DNA of 64,000 nucleotides from Chitinimonas sp. BJYL2. Lineage in GTDB: Bacteria > Pseudomonadota > Gammaproteobacteria > Burkholderiales > Chitinimonadaceae. Below are positions 19,031 to 29,577 of this stretch, piece after piece. How positions within the stretch are numbered: position 1 is the first letter of the stretch; every line of letters begins with the position of its first letter. Under the pieces are notes generated by a model. It worked only from the letters and a program-made list of their open reading frames with translations, was not told where the DNA came from and searched no databases. The translations under genes were made by a program, and so were the position numbers. The stretch is taken from assembly GCF_027257935.1 (NCBI RefSeq), contig NZ_JANZKW010000002.1:124001-188000 (forward strand). Direction: 5' to 3'.

Positions 19031-20932
19031 ATGCCCGCTCTCATCGTAGAAAACGCCTGCCTCGCATTTGGTCATGTTCCCTTGCTGGACCACGCGGATC
19101 TGGTCCTGGAACCCGGCGAGCGTGTCGGGCTGATCGGCCGTAATGGTGCTGGCAAATCATCCTTGCTCAAGGCAGTTGCCGGAGTCATCAAGCTCGATGA
19201 CGGGCGGGTACGCATCAGTAATCCTGACCGCGTGGCCTATGTCCCGCAGGAGCCCCCGCTGGACCCGGCACAGACCGTGTTCGAGGCCGTTGCCGAGGGT
19301 TTGGGTGAGTTGCGGCAGTTGATTACCGATTACCACGCGGCGGCACATGCCGCTGAGCACGATCCCGCTGCGCTGGAGCGGATGACCACGCTGCAACATG
19401 ATCTGGAAGCACGTGACGGCTGGCGACTCGACTCGCTGGTCGCGAGCACGCTTACCAACCTGAACCTGCCTGCCGACCGTAAAGTGGGCGAACTCTCGGG
19501 CGGCTGGAAAAAGCGCGTGGCGCTGGCGCGTGCCTTGGTCTCCGAACCCGAGTTGCTGCTGCTCGATGAGCCGACCAACCATCTGGATCTGTCAGCGATT
19601 GAGTGGCTCGAAGGTCTGCTCCGCAGCTTCGCGGGCGCCGTACTGCTGATTACGCATGATCGGCGCTTTCTCGACAATGTGGCCAACCGCATCATCGAGC
19701 TTGATCGCGGTTTACTGACGAGCTTTCCCGGAAATTTCTCGACCTACCAGTCCCGCAAGGCCGACATGCTGGCGCAGGAAGCCGTCGAGAACCGCAAGTT
19801 CGACAAGTTTCTGGCGCAGGAAGAGGTATGGATACGCAAAGGCGTGGAAGCCCGCCGCACGCGCAACGAAGGTCGTGTACGCCGGCTGGAACAGCTGCGC
19901 CGAGACCGCGCCGCGCGCCGTGATCGCCAGGGCAATGTCCAGTTCCAGCTCGACTCGGGTGAAAAGAGCGGCAAGCTGGTCGCCGAACTGGAAAACGTCA
20001 GCAAGGGCTTTGAAGGCCGCACGCTGATCCGTGATTTCACCACCCGCATCCTGCGCGGCGACAAGATCGGCCTGATTGGCCCGAACGGCGCCGGCAAAAC
20101 CACGTTGCTCAAACTGATACTCGGCGAGCTGGCGCCCGATACCGGCACCGTGCGCCAGGGCAGCAAGCAGGAAATCGCCTATTTCGACCAGTTCCGTGCT
20201 GCCCTGCCTGAAGACACGCCCATCTGCGAAGTCATCAGCCCCGGTAGCGATTACGTGCAGATTGGTAACGAGCGCAAGCACGTGATCAGCTATCTGGAAG
20301 ACTTCCTGTTCGCCCCCGCCCGCGCCCGCAGCCCGGTCAAGTCGCTCTCAGGCGGCGAGCGTGCCCGCTTGCTGCTGGCACGCCTGTTCACCCAGCCTGC
20401 CAATATCTTGGTGCTCGACGAGCCGACCAACGATCTGGATATCGAAACGCTGGAGCTACTCGAAGAGCTGCTGGCTGCCTACACCGGCACCGTGTTCCTG
20501 GTGAGCCACGACCGGACCTTCCTCGACAACGTTGTCACCCAGGTGATTGCATTTGAAGGCAACGGCAAACTGATCGAGAACCCCGGTGGTTATGACGACT
20601 GGCTGGTCGCGCGTAGCCGCATGAGCACCGCGCCGGCGCCGGCTGCATTGAAAGCGGCAACGCCCACGCCCGCCACAGAACCGGCCAAATCGCAGCGCAC
20701 CGTCAAACTCAGTTTCAACGAAACCCGTGAGCTGGAACGACTGCCCGACGAGATTTCGGCCCTCGAAGCCGAACAGGCCGAACTCAATGAACGGCTGCTG
20801 GACCCGAACGTTTACCGCAACCAGCCACTCGATGCTGCCGCCTGGCAGGCGCGTATCGACGAGATCGACCTGATCGTGGTGGAGAAGCTGGAACGCTGGG
20901 AACAACTTGAACAAAAGCGCGCTGGCGCCTGA
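19031..20932 (+). CDS. uup: Uup, ABC-F family ATPase
   Basis: 633 aa soluble protein with two ABC ATPase domains and no membrane span; Uup is an ABC-F translation factor also linked to transposon excision and ribosome rescue. Domain 1: Walker A GRNGAGKS at 36-43, signature LSGGWKKR, Walker B LLLLDEPTNHLD. Domain 2: GPNGAGKTTL, LSGGERAR, LVLDEPTNDLD. The C-terminus after a Pro/Ala-rich linker is the coiled-coil DNA/RNA-binding extension of Uup. Start at 19031 gives the family N-terminus MPALIVENACLAFG. Confidence 0.93.
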   Translation: MPALIVENACLAFGHVPLLDHADLVLEPGERVGLIGRNGAGKSSLLKAVAGVIKLDDGRVRISNPDRVAYVPQEPPLDPAQTVFEAVAEGLGELRQLITDYHAAAHAAEHDPAALERMTTLQHDLEARDGWRLDSLVASTLTNLNLPADRKVGELSGGWKKRVALARALVSEPELLLLDEPTNHLDLSAIEWLEGLLRSFAGAVLLITHDRRFLDNVANRIIELDRGLLTSFPGNFSTYQSRKADMLAQEAVENRKFDKFLAQEEVWIRKGVEARRTRNEGRVRRLEQLRRDRAARRDRQGNVQFQLDSGEKSGKLVAELENVSKGFEGRTLIRDFTTRILRGDKIGLIGPNGAGKTTLLKLILGELAPDTGTVRQGSKQEIAYFDQFRAALPEDTPICEVISPGSDYVQIGNERKHVISYLEDFLFAPARARSPVKSLSGGERARLLLARLFTQPANILVLDEPTNDLDIETLELLEELLAAYTGTVFLVSHDRTFLDNVVTQVIAFEGNGKLIENPGGYDDWLVARSRMSTAPAPAALKAATPTPATEPAKSQRTVKLSFNETRELERLPDEISALEAEQAELNERLLDPNVYRNQPLDAAAWQARIDEIDLIVVEKLERWEQLEQKRAGA

Positions 20933-21228
20933 TGGATCGTATGCAGATGAACATCCCTTACCTCAAGACCCGCCTTGCCTGGCTGCTGTTTCAATGGAGC
21001 TTGTGCGCGCTCAATGCCTATGAGGGCATCCGGTCAGGTCAGTTGGCCCCCTGGTTGATCGCGCTGGGATTTTTGCTGTTCGGTATTTCGGCCTTCATCA
21101 ATGTAATTCCATTCACCGGTGCTCAGCCCTTTCGGGCCGTGCTGCTGGATGAGCGCTACCGCAAAGCCAACGTGATGATCAGTGGCCTGGCGATTGTGTC
21201 GCTGTTGGCGGGTATGTGGATGAGTTGA
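20932..21228 (+). CDS. Small two-helix membrane protein, unknown
   Basis: 98 aa. The start overlaps the uup stop (TGATG), with in-frame ATGs at 20941 and 20947 as alternatives. Two hydrophobic segments (about residues 38-60 and 79-97) are visible, separated by a polar loop rich in Arg and Lys. I do not recognise the family. Coupling to uup suggests co-expression only. Confidence 0.65.
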   Translation: MDRMQMNIPYLKTRLAWLLFQWSLCALNAYEGIRSGQLAPWLIALGFLLFGISAFINVIPFTGAQPFRAVLLDERYRKANVMISGLAIVSLLAGMWMS

Positions 21229-21395
21229 ACGGCCTGTTGCCGGGATCGCGGCTTACGGCAGGTATTCCTGCGATGCAGACTGTCTTGGTGGTGTGCTAGA
21301 AAGCACGGGTTGCAAAGGGAATCCGGTAGGTCGGGCGCGCTGCAAACGCGTGCTGGCCTATCGTCCATCGCACCCACCCCAATCGGGATGCCGCC

Positions 21396-22154
21396 ATGAA
21401 ACTGCACCACCTGCTGATCTGTTGCTTCTTGTTGCCTGCCAATGCGGCCTGGGTGCCGTCTGCGGGGGTGGAGCCGCAGCGCGTGTTTGAGGAGGCGCGT
21501 ACGGATAGATTGGCGGGTCGTTATGAAGATGCACTGGTCAAGCACCAGTGGTTCTTTGCACATGCGCATCGCCTTCAGCCGGCCTTGGGCGGCGTCAGGG
21601 TGTCTTTCGCCATGCAAGACTGGGTGGCTTTGTCCAAAGTCTATCCTCCGGCCTCGGCTGCACTGGATGCGGCGGCCGCTGAGGCGGCTGAGCGGGCCAG
21701 AGCAGGCAAGGATCTGCCACAGAGTTTCCATGATGCGGTAGCACTCTTCGAGGCACGCAAGCTTCACCAGCAAACGCGCGACCTATATGTGGCTTTGTAC
21801 GCAAGCCATCGGGATATGGCGCTGCGTGCGGCCGCCAAAGTCCGGCATGCCCTGGTGCAAAGCGGCGATGATGCGCTCGCCGCAGAAACCGCACGCGGCA
21901 TGGCGGACTATCTGGATATAGAGTCATCCCACCAGCGTATGCTGCAGGCCATGTCTTCAGCAGGTCTCGACGACGTTCATCCTTGGCGAATCTATATCAG
22001 CAACGCCGCCGCGCTGATTGCCGTGCTGGCCCGCCACGGCCGGCAAGCCGAGGCCGACCAGATCGCCACCCGAGCGCTAGGCTACACGGGGGATAGTGCA
22101 CGGCGAGCCACGCTGGAACAGGCTCGTCTGGGTGTTTTGCCGACTCATCGCTGA
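21396..22154 (+). CDS. Exported alpha-helical (TPR-like) protein, unknown
   Basis: 252 aa. Short signal peptide (residues 1-18, ANAA) followed by an almost entirely alpha-helical chain rich in Ala and Arg. Helix pairs such as RTDRLAGRYEDALVKHQWFF and ARHGRQAEADQIATRAL have the A/G spacing of TPR-type repeats. No catalytic motif is seen. Flanked by non-coding gaps, so probably expressed on its own. Confidence 0.7.
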   Translation: MKLHHLLICCFLLPANAAWVPSAGVEPQRVFEEARTDRLAGRYEDALVKHQWFFAHAHRLQPALGGVRVSFAMQDWVALSKVYPPASAALDAAAAEAAERARAGKDLPQSFHDAVALFEARKLHQQTRDLYVALYASHRDMALRAAAKVRHALVQSGDDALAAETARGMADYLDIESSHQRMLQAMSSAGLDDVHPWRIYISNAAALIAVLARHGRQAEADQIATRALGYTGDSARRATLEQARLGVLPTHR

Positions 22155-22239
22155 TCGCTGCCCGCCCGGCGAAATCGACTTCGCCGCCCAAACCCTCTAG
22201 AATCCGCCCCCTTTCCCAGCAGAATCAAGCGGTTCCGTC

Positions 22240-23832
<1,593 letters not shown>

Positions 23833-23851
23833 GGTCAGCGAGTGCCATAAC

Positions 23852-23879
23852 AAAAGCCCCGCATTTGACGGGGCTTTTT
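23852..23879 (+). terminator. Terminator of prfC
   Basis: Stem GCCCCG/CGGGGC with a 7-base loop, preceded by AAAA and followed by TTTTT. The flanking A-run means it can also act on reverse-strand transcription of the kinase-like gene. Confidence 0.88.
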
Positions 23880-23914
23880 CATTGCCGTTTGAGGGCCAAA
23901 CAAAGGGCCGTGCC

Positions 23915-24433
23915 TCAGCGCAGCCAAGCCAACACGGTGGCCTCGGGTGGATCCAGCTGAGGGGCGTGCTGAAGTTCCACCTTGGGGCCTGCGTACTTAT
24001 CAAAGATTGCTTTATGGGCGGCCAAGGACATTGATCCGTCTCGCGTGTAGTACTCGGCTACCCATGACAGCAGAAACGGCAGGTTTGCATCCTGCTCTTG
24101 CTTGGATGGGTACTTATGCGGCTCCCAGGAACGGTTCTGGCAATGGACGGTGCAACGCGCCAGCCCTGGGTTGAGGAAGACGAGCAGCGGCTGGAAGGCT
24201 AGCGCAGCTTCGATCAGGTTACCGTAGCAGCCCTCTACCACCCAGCCGGTGTGCGTGGCGCAGAACGTCGATACGTCGGCTTCGGCCAGTGCGTTCGGTC
24301 GCGCAACCGCGGGCTGGTCCGGCTCCCAAGCAACCGAATCAAGGTCAAGCGCAGAGACGTTAGCCGTCGCTGCCAACCAGTTGGCCAAGGTAGACTTGCC
24401 TGAGCCGGCGTTACCGAGGATCGCAAACTGCAT
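23915..24433 (-). CDS. P-loop adenylate-kinase-like NTPase
   Basis: 172 aa. Walker A GNAGSGKST at residues 7-15 begins directly after the first strand, as in small nucleoside or shikimate kinases; LDLDSVAWEPDQ and WVVEGCYGNL are typical of the FlaR/AAA_17-like 'adenylate kinase family' proteins often annotated as DNA-topology modulators. The substrate is unknown. Likely cotranscribed with the chemoreceptor 12 bases upstream. Confidence 0.7.
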   Translation of the reverse strand: MQFAILGNAGSGKSTLANWLAATANVSALDLDSVAWEPDQPAVARPNALAEADVSTFCATHTGWVVEGCYGNLIEAALAFQPLLVFLNPGLARCTVHCQNRSWEPHKYPSKQEQDANLPFLLSWVAEYYTRDGSMSLAAHKAIFDKYAGPKVELQHAPQLDPPEATVLAWLR

Positions 24434-24445
24434 GGTCTTGGTTGC

Positions 24446-25924
24446 CTAGCGACCGCGTACCGACTGATCAAGGCCACGCATGGTCTGATCAAGATTGCTA
24501 ACGGCTTGTGCAATCGACTGCGTGGCATCACTGGCACTTGCCATATCGGCCCTCAGTTCTGCAATGTCGGTGGCAATGGCCTGAAACTGTTCAGACTGGC
24601 GCGCCTCGTTGCGCGCAACCGTGTTGGTCAGCTGGGTCAGCCGCTGCGTGCCGGCAATGATCTCGTTAAGGTGTTCGCCTGCTTCGGCGGCGCTCTGGCT
24701 GATATCGCTCATGCGCTCGCTGCCTGCTTGCATGGCTGTCATGGCTTCCCGGGTTCCGGCAAGAATCAGGCCGATCTTTTCCTCGATTTCGCGCGTGGCA
24801 CTGCTGGTGCGCTCTGCCAGTTTGCGTACTTCATCGGCCACCACGGCAAATCCACGGCCTTGTTCGCCGGCCCGCGCGGCTTCAATCGCGGCATTGAGTG
24901 CGAGCAGATTGGTCTGATCAGCGATCTCGCGGATTACCTGGACGATGCTGCCTATTTCGTCACTACGGCGACCCAATTCATCAATCTTGCTGGTCGCGTT
25001 CTCGACCGAGTCCACTGCGCGAGTGAGGTTGCTCAGGGTGCTGTCCATGGCCCGGCCCCCTTCACTGGCCTGCTGGCCCGCGCGATCTGCCTCCTGTGCT
25101 GCCTGGCTTGATTGCTGGGCATTCTGGATGGTGAGACCGGCAATCTCTTCCACCAGCCTGGCCATCTGCTCGGTCTCGCCGGCCTGATGCACCATGGTGC
25201 GGCTGATCTGGTCACTCTGGGTATTGATCTGCGTAGATTCGCTGGATGCGCGTGCAACAGCGGACTTCACTTCGACCAGCAGGCTTTCCATGGCCGCGTG
25301 CTCGTTTTCTGCCTCCAGCCGTGCTGCCTCGGTGCGGGCAAAGCTCTTGACCTTGCCCAGTTCGAACACCAGGGCCAAAGCGTAGATCACGATGGTCAGC
25401 CCCAATAGCGAGCGGAACTGAAGCTGTGGGTGGAGCTCCGGCCCGAGCGGGCTTTTGGGTATGGCCCAGCCCTGCTTGTGCGCAAGGTAGAACAGGACGA
25501 TGAACATCAATGAGAGGAAGGTCCACACCGCGCCACTGCGCGTGCCGCCGATGAATATCGCCGCAATGGGTACGAGCAGGAACCAGGGCGCAGAGGAAGA
25601 CTCGATTCCTCCGTTGACGTAACACATCCACACCACCATGCCGAGGAACACCGCAATTGCATATTCACGAACCAGGGCCAGGGCTCCCGTGATTTTCATG
25701 GCAAATGCCGCCAGCAAGGTCAGCACACCGGCCGTGAGGATGCCGCCCCCCATCGCGGTATGACCGAGCTTGAAATAGTTGATCGAGAAAATAGGTACGA
25801 AACAGGCTGCCAGCAGCGTGGCGCCGATGATGTTACGGGCACGGCTGTAATCCATCGGGTTCTGACGGATATTGTCGGGAATGAACCAGTCTAGCGCTTG
25901 ACTGAATTGCGAGCTGATCGACAT
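24446..25924 (-). CDS. Methyl-accepting chemotaxis protein with multi-span membrane sensor
   Basis: 492 aa. Start at 25924 has AAGGAGAT upstream; the longer frame would begin inside the putative -35. Residues about 30-200 contain roughly six hydrophobic segments with short loops and no large periplasmic ligand domain, then a coiled-coil signalling domain to the end. The hairpin tip that contacts CheA and CheW ([18 protein letters not shown], about 332-350) is fully conserved. There is no recognisable HAMP domain and no CheR-binding pentapeptide at the C-terminus. Confidence 0.9.
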   Translation of the reverse strand: MSISSQFSQALDWFIPDNIRQNPMDYSRARNIIGATLLAACFVPIFSINYFKLGHTAMGGGILTAGVLTLLAAFAMKITGALALVREYAIAVFLGMVVWMCYVNGGIESSSAPWFLLVPIAAIFIGGTRSGAVWTFLSLMFIVLFYLAHKQGWAIPKSPLGPELHPQLQFRSLLGLTIVIYALALVFELGKVKSFARTEAARLEAENEHAAMESLLVEVKSAVARASSESTQINTQSDQISRTMVHQAGETEQMARLVEEIAGLTIQNAQQSSQAAQEADRAGQQASEGGRAMDSTLSNLTRAVDSVENATSKIDELGRRSDEIGSIVQVIREIADQTNLLALNAAIEAARAGEQGRGFAVVADEVRKLAERTSSATREIEEKIGLILAGTREAMTAMQAGSERMSDISQSAAEAGEHLNEIIAGTQRLTQLTNTVARNEARQSEQFQAIATDIAELRADMASASDATQSIAQAVSNLDQTMRGLDQSVRGR

Positions 25925-25949
25925 CGCTTGATCTCCTTGTTGTGCCCGC

Positions 25950-25978
25950 ATTCTGGCTGACTGAACCCGTGTTCTCAA
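25950..25978 (-). promoter_or_regulatory. Possible sigma-70 promoter of the chemoreceptor gene
   Basis: Reverse strand reads TTGAGA-N17-CAGAAT, 26 bases before the chosen start codon. No sigma-28 element is evident here, although many chemoreceptor genes have one. Confidence 0.4.
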
Positions 25979-26063
25979 GGTAAGCCGGACAACTCGCCGG
26001 ATGGGGTGATCGCGCTTCCTGCACGTATAATCAGGGCTTCCTGAAATTCACCCGGCCGTTTCC

Positions 26064-27170
26064 ATGTCTGCACTCCCTGCCCTGCCCGATCCCCGCCGTC
26101 CCGCCAGCGGCCCCACGCAGCCGCTTCATGCGCTGGCTCAAGCCCTGCTCACCGAGCGTGATCTGGGCAAACTGGTAGCGGCCGAGTCTGCGCTGGATCA
26201 GGAGATTGCGCGCTTGCTGGCCAGCAACGGTGATGCGGCCTTGGCCGAAGCCACGGCAACGGCGCCCAGTGCGGCCGTTTTGCGCCTGCTCAACGAGCGT
26301 CTGCGCACATTACTGAGCCGCCCGGCCAAGCCCGGCACTGGCTATGCCGTTCCTTTCCTGGTGCCGCTGGTCATGGTGGCCGGTGTTCGTGGCAAACACA
26401 TGATTGAAGGCCGGCTGCCCGACGCCGATGCCGTACTTGAACTGCTGCGCACCCACGGTATCGTGGCCAAGCACGCTGATGTACATCTGCTCAATCGCCT
26501 TGTGGACCGCGATCAGTTGTTGGGTGCCGGCGTGAGCCTGCTGGCACATTGGCGCGATACGCTTACCACTGCAGCGGATGGTCTGCCCTACGATTTCAAG
26601 CCCACCCCGATTGTGGTGGAAGGGGATGGCGTCTACCTCCGCTATCTGGTCGGGGTCGCTTACCAGCCGGCCGATGCCGAGCCGGTCATCCAGCTTAACG
26701 CTCCGCCCGCTGCCTGGACCTTGGCGCTCAGCAAGCTTTTCGGCGAGCAGTTCAAGCACGATGCCATGACCCTGTTCCCCCTGCCTCGCGTGCCGCAAAA
26801 CTGGTTGGCCGGGCTGGATGATGGCCGCGTGGCGCAGCAGGAAATCCGTTTCCAGGTTTATGCGAGCAACACCCTGCGCAAGTTGCGTGAAGGGGGCGAG
26901 AAGCCGGTTGCCGTGCTGTCCTGTCACGAAAATGGTGAGTTGCGCGTGACGCTGGGCGCCGCCACCAATGGCGAAAACTGGGCGGGCTTTGTCTGGCCGC
27001 TGGGGCCGCTGGATCGCGTGGATGCCGTGCAGCACATGATGGTCAGCTTGCTGCAGGAGTGTCAGCAGGACGATATCCGCGTGCTGACGGACGTGCTGCC
27101 AACCATCAAGGACGATCTGCCCTACTTCCCGTTGCCTACAGAACTGGCCACGACCGAGACCCGTCACTGA
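26064..27170 (+). CDS. Conserved hypothetical cytoplasmic protein
   Basis: 368 aa, no signal peptide or membrane span. I do not recognise a domain with certainty. The N-terminal third is helical; the middle has alternating strands (YAVPFLVPLVMVAGVRGKHM, PTPIVVEGDGVYLRYLVGVA), and the end reads like an alpha/beta fold (VAVLSCHENGELRVTLGAA). First of three forward genes with gaps of 10 and 3 bases before the ferredoxin and hydrolase genes, so they are probably co-expressed. Confidence 0.75.
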   Translation: MSALPALPDPRRPASGPTQPLHALAQALLTERDLGKLVAAESALDQEIARLLASNGDAALAEATATAPSAAVLRLLNERLRTLLSRPAKPGTGYAVPFLVPLVMVAGVRGKHMIEGRLPDADAVLELLRTHGIVAKHADVHLLNRLVDRDQLLGAGVSLLAHWRDTLTTAADGLPYDFKPTPIVVEGDGVYLRYLVGVAYQPADAEPVIQLNAPPAAWTLALSKLFGEQFKHDAMTLFPLPRVPQNWLAGLDDGRVAQQEIRFQVYASNTLRKLREGGEKPVAVLSCHENGELRVTLGAATNGENWAGFVWPLGPLDRVDAVQHMMVSLLQECQQDDIRVLTDVLPTIKDDLPYFPLPTELATTETRH

Positions 27171-27180
27171 GACTGCCACC

Positions 27181-27489
27181 ATGAGCTTCTACAAGCATCA
27201 CGTGTTTTTCTGTACCAACCAGCGCCCCAATGGCGAGAGCTGCTGCAACGATCTGGGCGCTAGCGAGATGCACGCCTACGCCAAGCAGCGGGTGAAGGAG
27301 CTTGGCCTGGCTGGTGAAGGTAAGGTACGCACCAACAAGGCCGGTTGCCTGGATCGCTGCGCACTCGGCCCGGTACTGGTCGTGTACCCCGACAATGTCT
27401 GGTACCAGTATGTGGACAAGGAAGACGTCGAGGAAATCATCCAGGAGCATCTGCTCAAGGGCAAAGTGGTTGAACGTCTCAAGGTGTAA
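27181..27489 (+). CDS. Thioredoxin-fold [2Fe-2S] ferredoxin
   Basis: 102 aa. Four cysteines in the arrangement of thioredoxin-like [2Fe-2S] proteins: C11, C21 or C22, C56 and C60 (FFCTN, ESCC, AGCLDRC). The KAGCLDRCALGPVLVVYP block is characteristic of this family, which resembles NuoE and the Azotobacter Shethna ferredoxins. Electron partner unknown. 10 bases after the hypothetical gene and 3 before the hydrolase. Confidence 0.88.
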   Translation: MSFYKHHVFFCTNQRPNGESCCNDLGASEMHAYAKQRVKELGLAGEGKVRTNKAGCLDRCALGPVLVVYPDNVWYQYVDKEDVEEIIQEHLLKGKVVERLKV

Positions 27490-27492
27490 GCG

Positions 27493-28113
27493 ATGAAGTC
27501 ACCGCAGTTTCAACCCTTGATGATTGCCGGGCCGGTTGGCCAATTGGATACGCTGTTTCTGGACAGCGCACTGGATGAAGCCCCCGTCGGCATTGCCTTG
27601 GTGGCGCATCCGAACCCGACCCAGGGCGGCACCAACACCAACAAGGTGGTGCAGACCGTCGCCAAGGTGTTTTCACGCCGTGGCTGGGTGGTGTACTGCC
27701 CCAATCTGCGCGGTGTCGGCAAGAGTGAGGGGGAGCATGATCACGGCAAGGCCGAAGTTGATGACATGGCGACCGTACTGGCCCATGCGCAGGCTTCACA
27801 CCCCGGATTGCTTGTGGCGTTGGCGGGCTTTTCGTTCGGTACTTATGTGCAATCGCAACTGGCCGAGCGGCTGGGTGCTGGCGCACTTGCCAGACTGATA
27901 CTGGTAGCCCCGGCAACCAACAAGTGGGCATTCCCCGCGGTGCCGGCCGACACGCTGGTGATCCACGGCGAGGAAGACGATGTTGCACCGCTGGGCGCGG
28001 CATTCGACTGGGCGCGGCCACAGAGCCTGCCCATTGTGGTGATTCCCGGTGCGGGACATTTTTTTCACGGCAAACTCACCGTGCTGGCCGACGTGGTCAA
28101 TCGCCACCTCTGA
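27493..28113 (+). CDS. Alpha/beta hydrolase, small CocE/DLH-like family
   Basis: 206 aa. Nucleophile elbow GFSFG with S114, acid at D162 or D163 (HGEEDDVAP), and histidine H189 (GAGHFFHG). An oxyanion-type motif HPNPTQGG is near residue 39. The substrate cannot be deduced. Last gene of the three-gene run and convergent with ahpC across a symmetrical terminator. Confidence 0.85.
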   Translation: MKSPQFQPLMIAGPVGQLDTLFLDSALDEAPVGIALVAHPNPTQGGTNTNKVVQTVAKVFSRRGWVVYCPNLRGVGKSEGEHDHGKAEVDDMATVLAHAQASHPGLLVALAGFSFGTYVQSQLAERLGAGALARLILVAPATNKWAFPAVPADTLVIHGEEDDVAPLGAAFDWARPQSLPIVVIPGAGHFFHGKLTVLADVVNRHL

Positions 28114-28160
28114 TCCGCCATCGCTGATGCGCCACCACTGATACACAAAAGTGCATCCCA

Positions 28161-28194
28161 AAACAAAACGCCTCGCATTGCGAGGCATTTTGTT
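28161..28194. terminator. Bidirectional terminator between the hydrolase gene and ahpC
   Basis: Core stem CCTCGC/GCGAGG with an ATT loop is extended by AAACAAAA on one side and TTTTGTTT on the other, so both strands have a U-rich tail after a GC stem. Confidence 0.9.
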
Positions 28195-28214
28195 TGGTGC
28201 GGCAACGTGGCGAA

Positions 28215-28817
28215 TTACAGCGCGCCAGCGTTCTCGGCCAGGTACTTGGCCACGCCAGCGGCGTCGGCCTTCATGCCGGCCTTACCCTTGGTCCAGCCAG
28301 CCGGGCAGACTTCGCCGTGCTCTTCGGTGAATTGCAGGGCGTCGATCACGCGCAGCAGTTCGTCGATGTCGCGGCCGAGCGGCAGGTTGTTGACGACCTG
28401 GTGTTGCACCACGCCGTTCTTGTCGATCAGGAAGGTGCCGCGCAGAGCCACGCCATCAGCGTGCTCCACATCGTAAGCCTTGCAGATTTCGTGCTTGATG
28501 TCGGCAACCAGGGTGTAACCAACCTGGCCAATACCGCCCTTGTCCACGGCGGTGTTACGCCATGCGCTGTGGGTGAACTGGCTGTCGATCGACACGCCGA
28601 TCACTTCCACGTTGCGGGCCTTGAACTCGGCCAGACGGTGGTCAAAGGCGATCAGTTCCGATGGGCACACAAAGGTGAAGTCCAGCGGGTAGAAAAACAC
28701 GGCAGCGTACTTGCCCTTGATGGCGGCGCTCAGCGTGTAGTTTTCGTTGATCTCGCCATTGCCGAGTACGGCGGCGGCGGTGAAGTCGGGAGCCTGCTTG
28801 TTCACGAGTACGGACAT
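28215..28817 (-). CDS. ahpC: AhpC/Prx1-type 2-Cys peroxiredoxin
   Basis: 200 aa. The peroxidatic cysteine is C51 in FYPLDFTFVCPSE and the resolving cysteine is C171 in GEVCPAGW, so it is a typical 2-Cys enzyme that reduces hydrogen peroxide and organic hydroperoxides. No ahpF is adjacent, so its reductant is unknown. A pair of direct repeats with ATAG cores lies 64-105 bases upstream and may bind OxyR. Confidence 0.93.
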   Translation of the reverse strand: MSVLVNKQAPDFTAAAVLGNGEINENYTLSAAIKGKYAAVFFYPLDFTFVCPSELIAFDHRLAEFKARNVEVIGVSIDSQFTHSAWRNTAVDKGGIGQVGYTLVADIKHEICKAYDVEHADGVALRGTFLIDKNGVVQHQVVNNLPLGRDIDELLRVIDALQFTEEHGEVCPAGWTKGKAGMKADAAGVAKYLAENAGAL

Positions 28818-28883
28818 GTCGATTCTCCGGTTGGTTGATGCGTAAGGCGCGAGACTCTAGTGATCCCGCGCCTTGGGTGTCCA

Positions 28884-28921
28884 ATAGTATTGGCCGACTA
28901 TGGCAATAGTATTTTTGCTAT
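28884..28921 (-). promoter_or_regulatory. ATAG/CTAT repeats upstream of ahpC, possible OxyR site
   Basis: Two exact copies of CAATAGTATT begin at 28882 and 28904, 22 bp (two turns) apart, with CTAT tetranucleotides at 28898-28901 and 28918-28921. The spacing of the ATAG units fits the OxyR pattern; the CTAT units are off by one to three bases. Confidence 0.4.
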
Positions 28922-29499
28922 CAGGTCTTGGGCAACGTCACGCCAACCTGACCTTGATACTTGCCGCCACGATCCTTGTAAGACGTTTCGCAGATATCGT
29001 CTGCGTCCGCTTCAAAGAACAGCACCTGAGCGCAGCCTTCGCCAGCATAGATCTTGGCAGGCAGCGGCGTGGTGTTGCTGAACTCCAGCGTCACATAGCC
29101 TTCCCACTCGGGCTCGAACGGCGTCACGTTCACGATAATGCCGCAGCGCGCATAAGTGGATTTGCCCAGACACACGGTGAGCACATTACGCGGGATACGG
29201 AAGTATTCCACCGTGCGGGCCAGTGCGAACGAGTTCGGCGGAATGATGCAGTAGCCCTTGCCCGAGACATCGACAAAGCTGTTCTGGTCGAAGTTCTTCG
29301 GGTCCACCACGGTGGAGTTGATATTGGTGAACAGCTTGAATTCATCGGCACAGCGGATATCGTAACCATAGCTTGATGTGCCAAAGGAGACGATGCGCTC
29401 GCCTTGGGCATCCTGCTTGACCTGGCCCGGTTCGAAGGGCTCGATCATGCCGTGTTGCTCAACCATGCGACGAATCCAGCGATCGGATTTGATGCTCAT
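28921..29499 (-). CDS. dcd: Dcd, dCTP deaminase
   Basis: 192 aa, deaminates dCTP to dUTP to supply dTTP synthesis. Family landmarks: [12 protein letters not shown] at the N-terminus, [10 protein letters not shown], the substrate-binding GKSTYARCG, and [19 protein letters not shown] with the catalytic Glu. The C-terminal RGGKYQGQ closes over the substrate. Separated from mrp upstream by 78 bases that contain two hairpins. Confidence 0.96.
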   Translation of the reverse strand: MSIKSDRWIRRMVEQHGMIEPFEPGQVKQDAQGERIVSFGTSSYGYDIRCADEFKLFTNINSTVVDPKNFDQNSFVDVSGKGYCIIPPNSFALARTVEYFRIPRNVLTVCLGKSTYARCGIIVNVTPFEPEWEGYVTLEFSNTTPLPAKIYAGEGCAQVLFFEADADDICETSYKDRGGKYQGQVGVTLPKT

Positions 29500-29515
29500 A
29501 CGACGGTTCCTCTAG

Positions 29516-29575
29516 GTCGGGTCACAACCCGACGGGATGATGGAGGATGCCGGGTCGAAACCCGGGCTGCATCCT
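29516..29575. repeat. Two consecutive hairpins between mrp and dcd
   Basis: Hairpin 1 (29516-29533) is a 7-bp stem GTCGGGT/ACCCGAC with a CACA loop. Hairpin 2 (29544-29575) has an inner stem CGGGT/ACCCG and an outer stem AGGATGC/GCATCCT. There is no U-run on the reverse strand after them, so an mRNA-processing or REP-type element fits better than a simple terminator. Confidence 0.7.
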
Positions 29576-29577
29576 GC

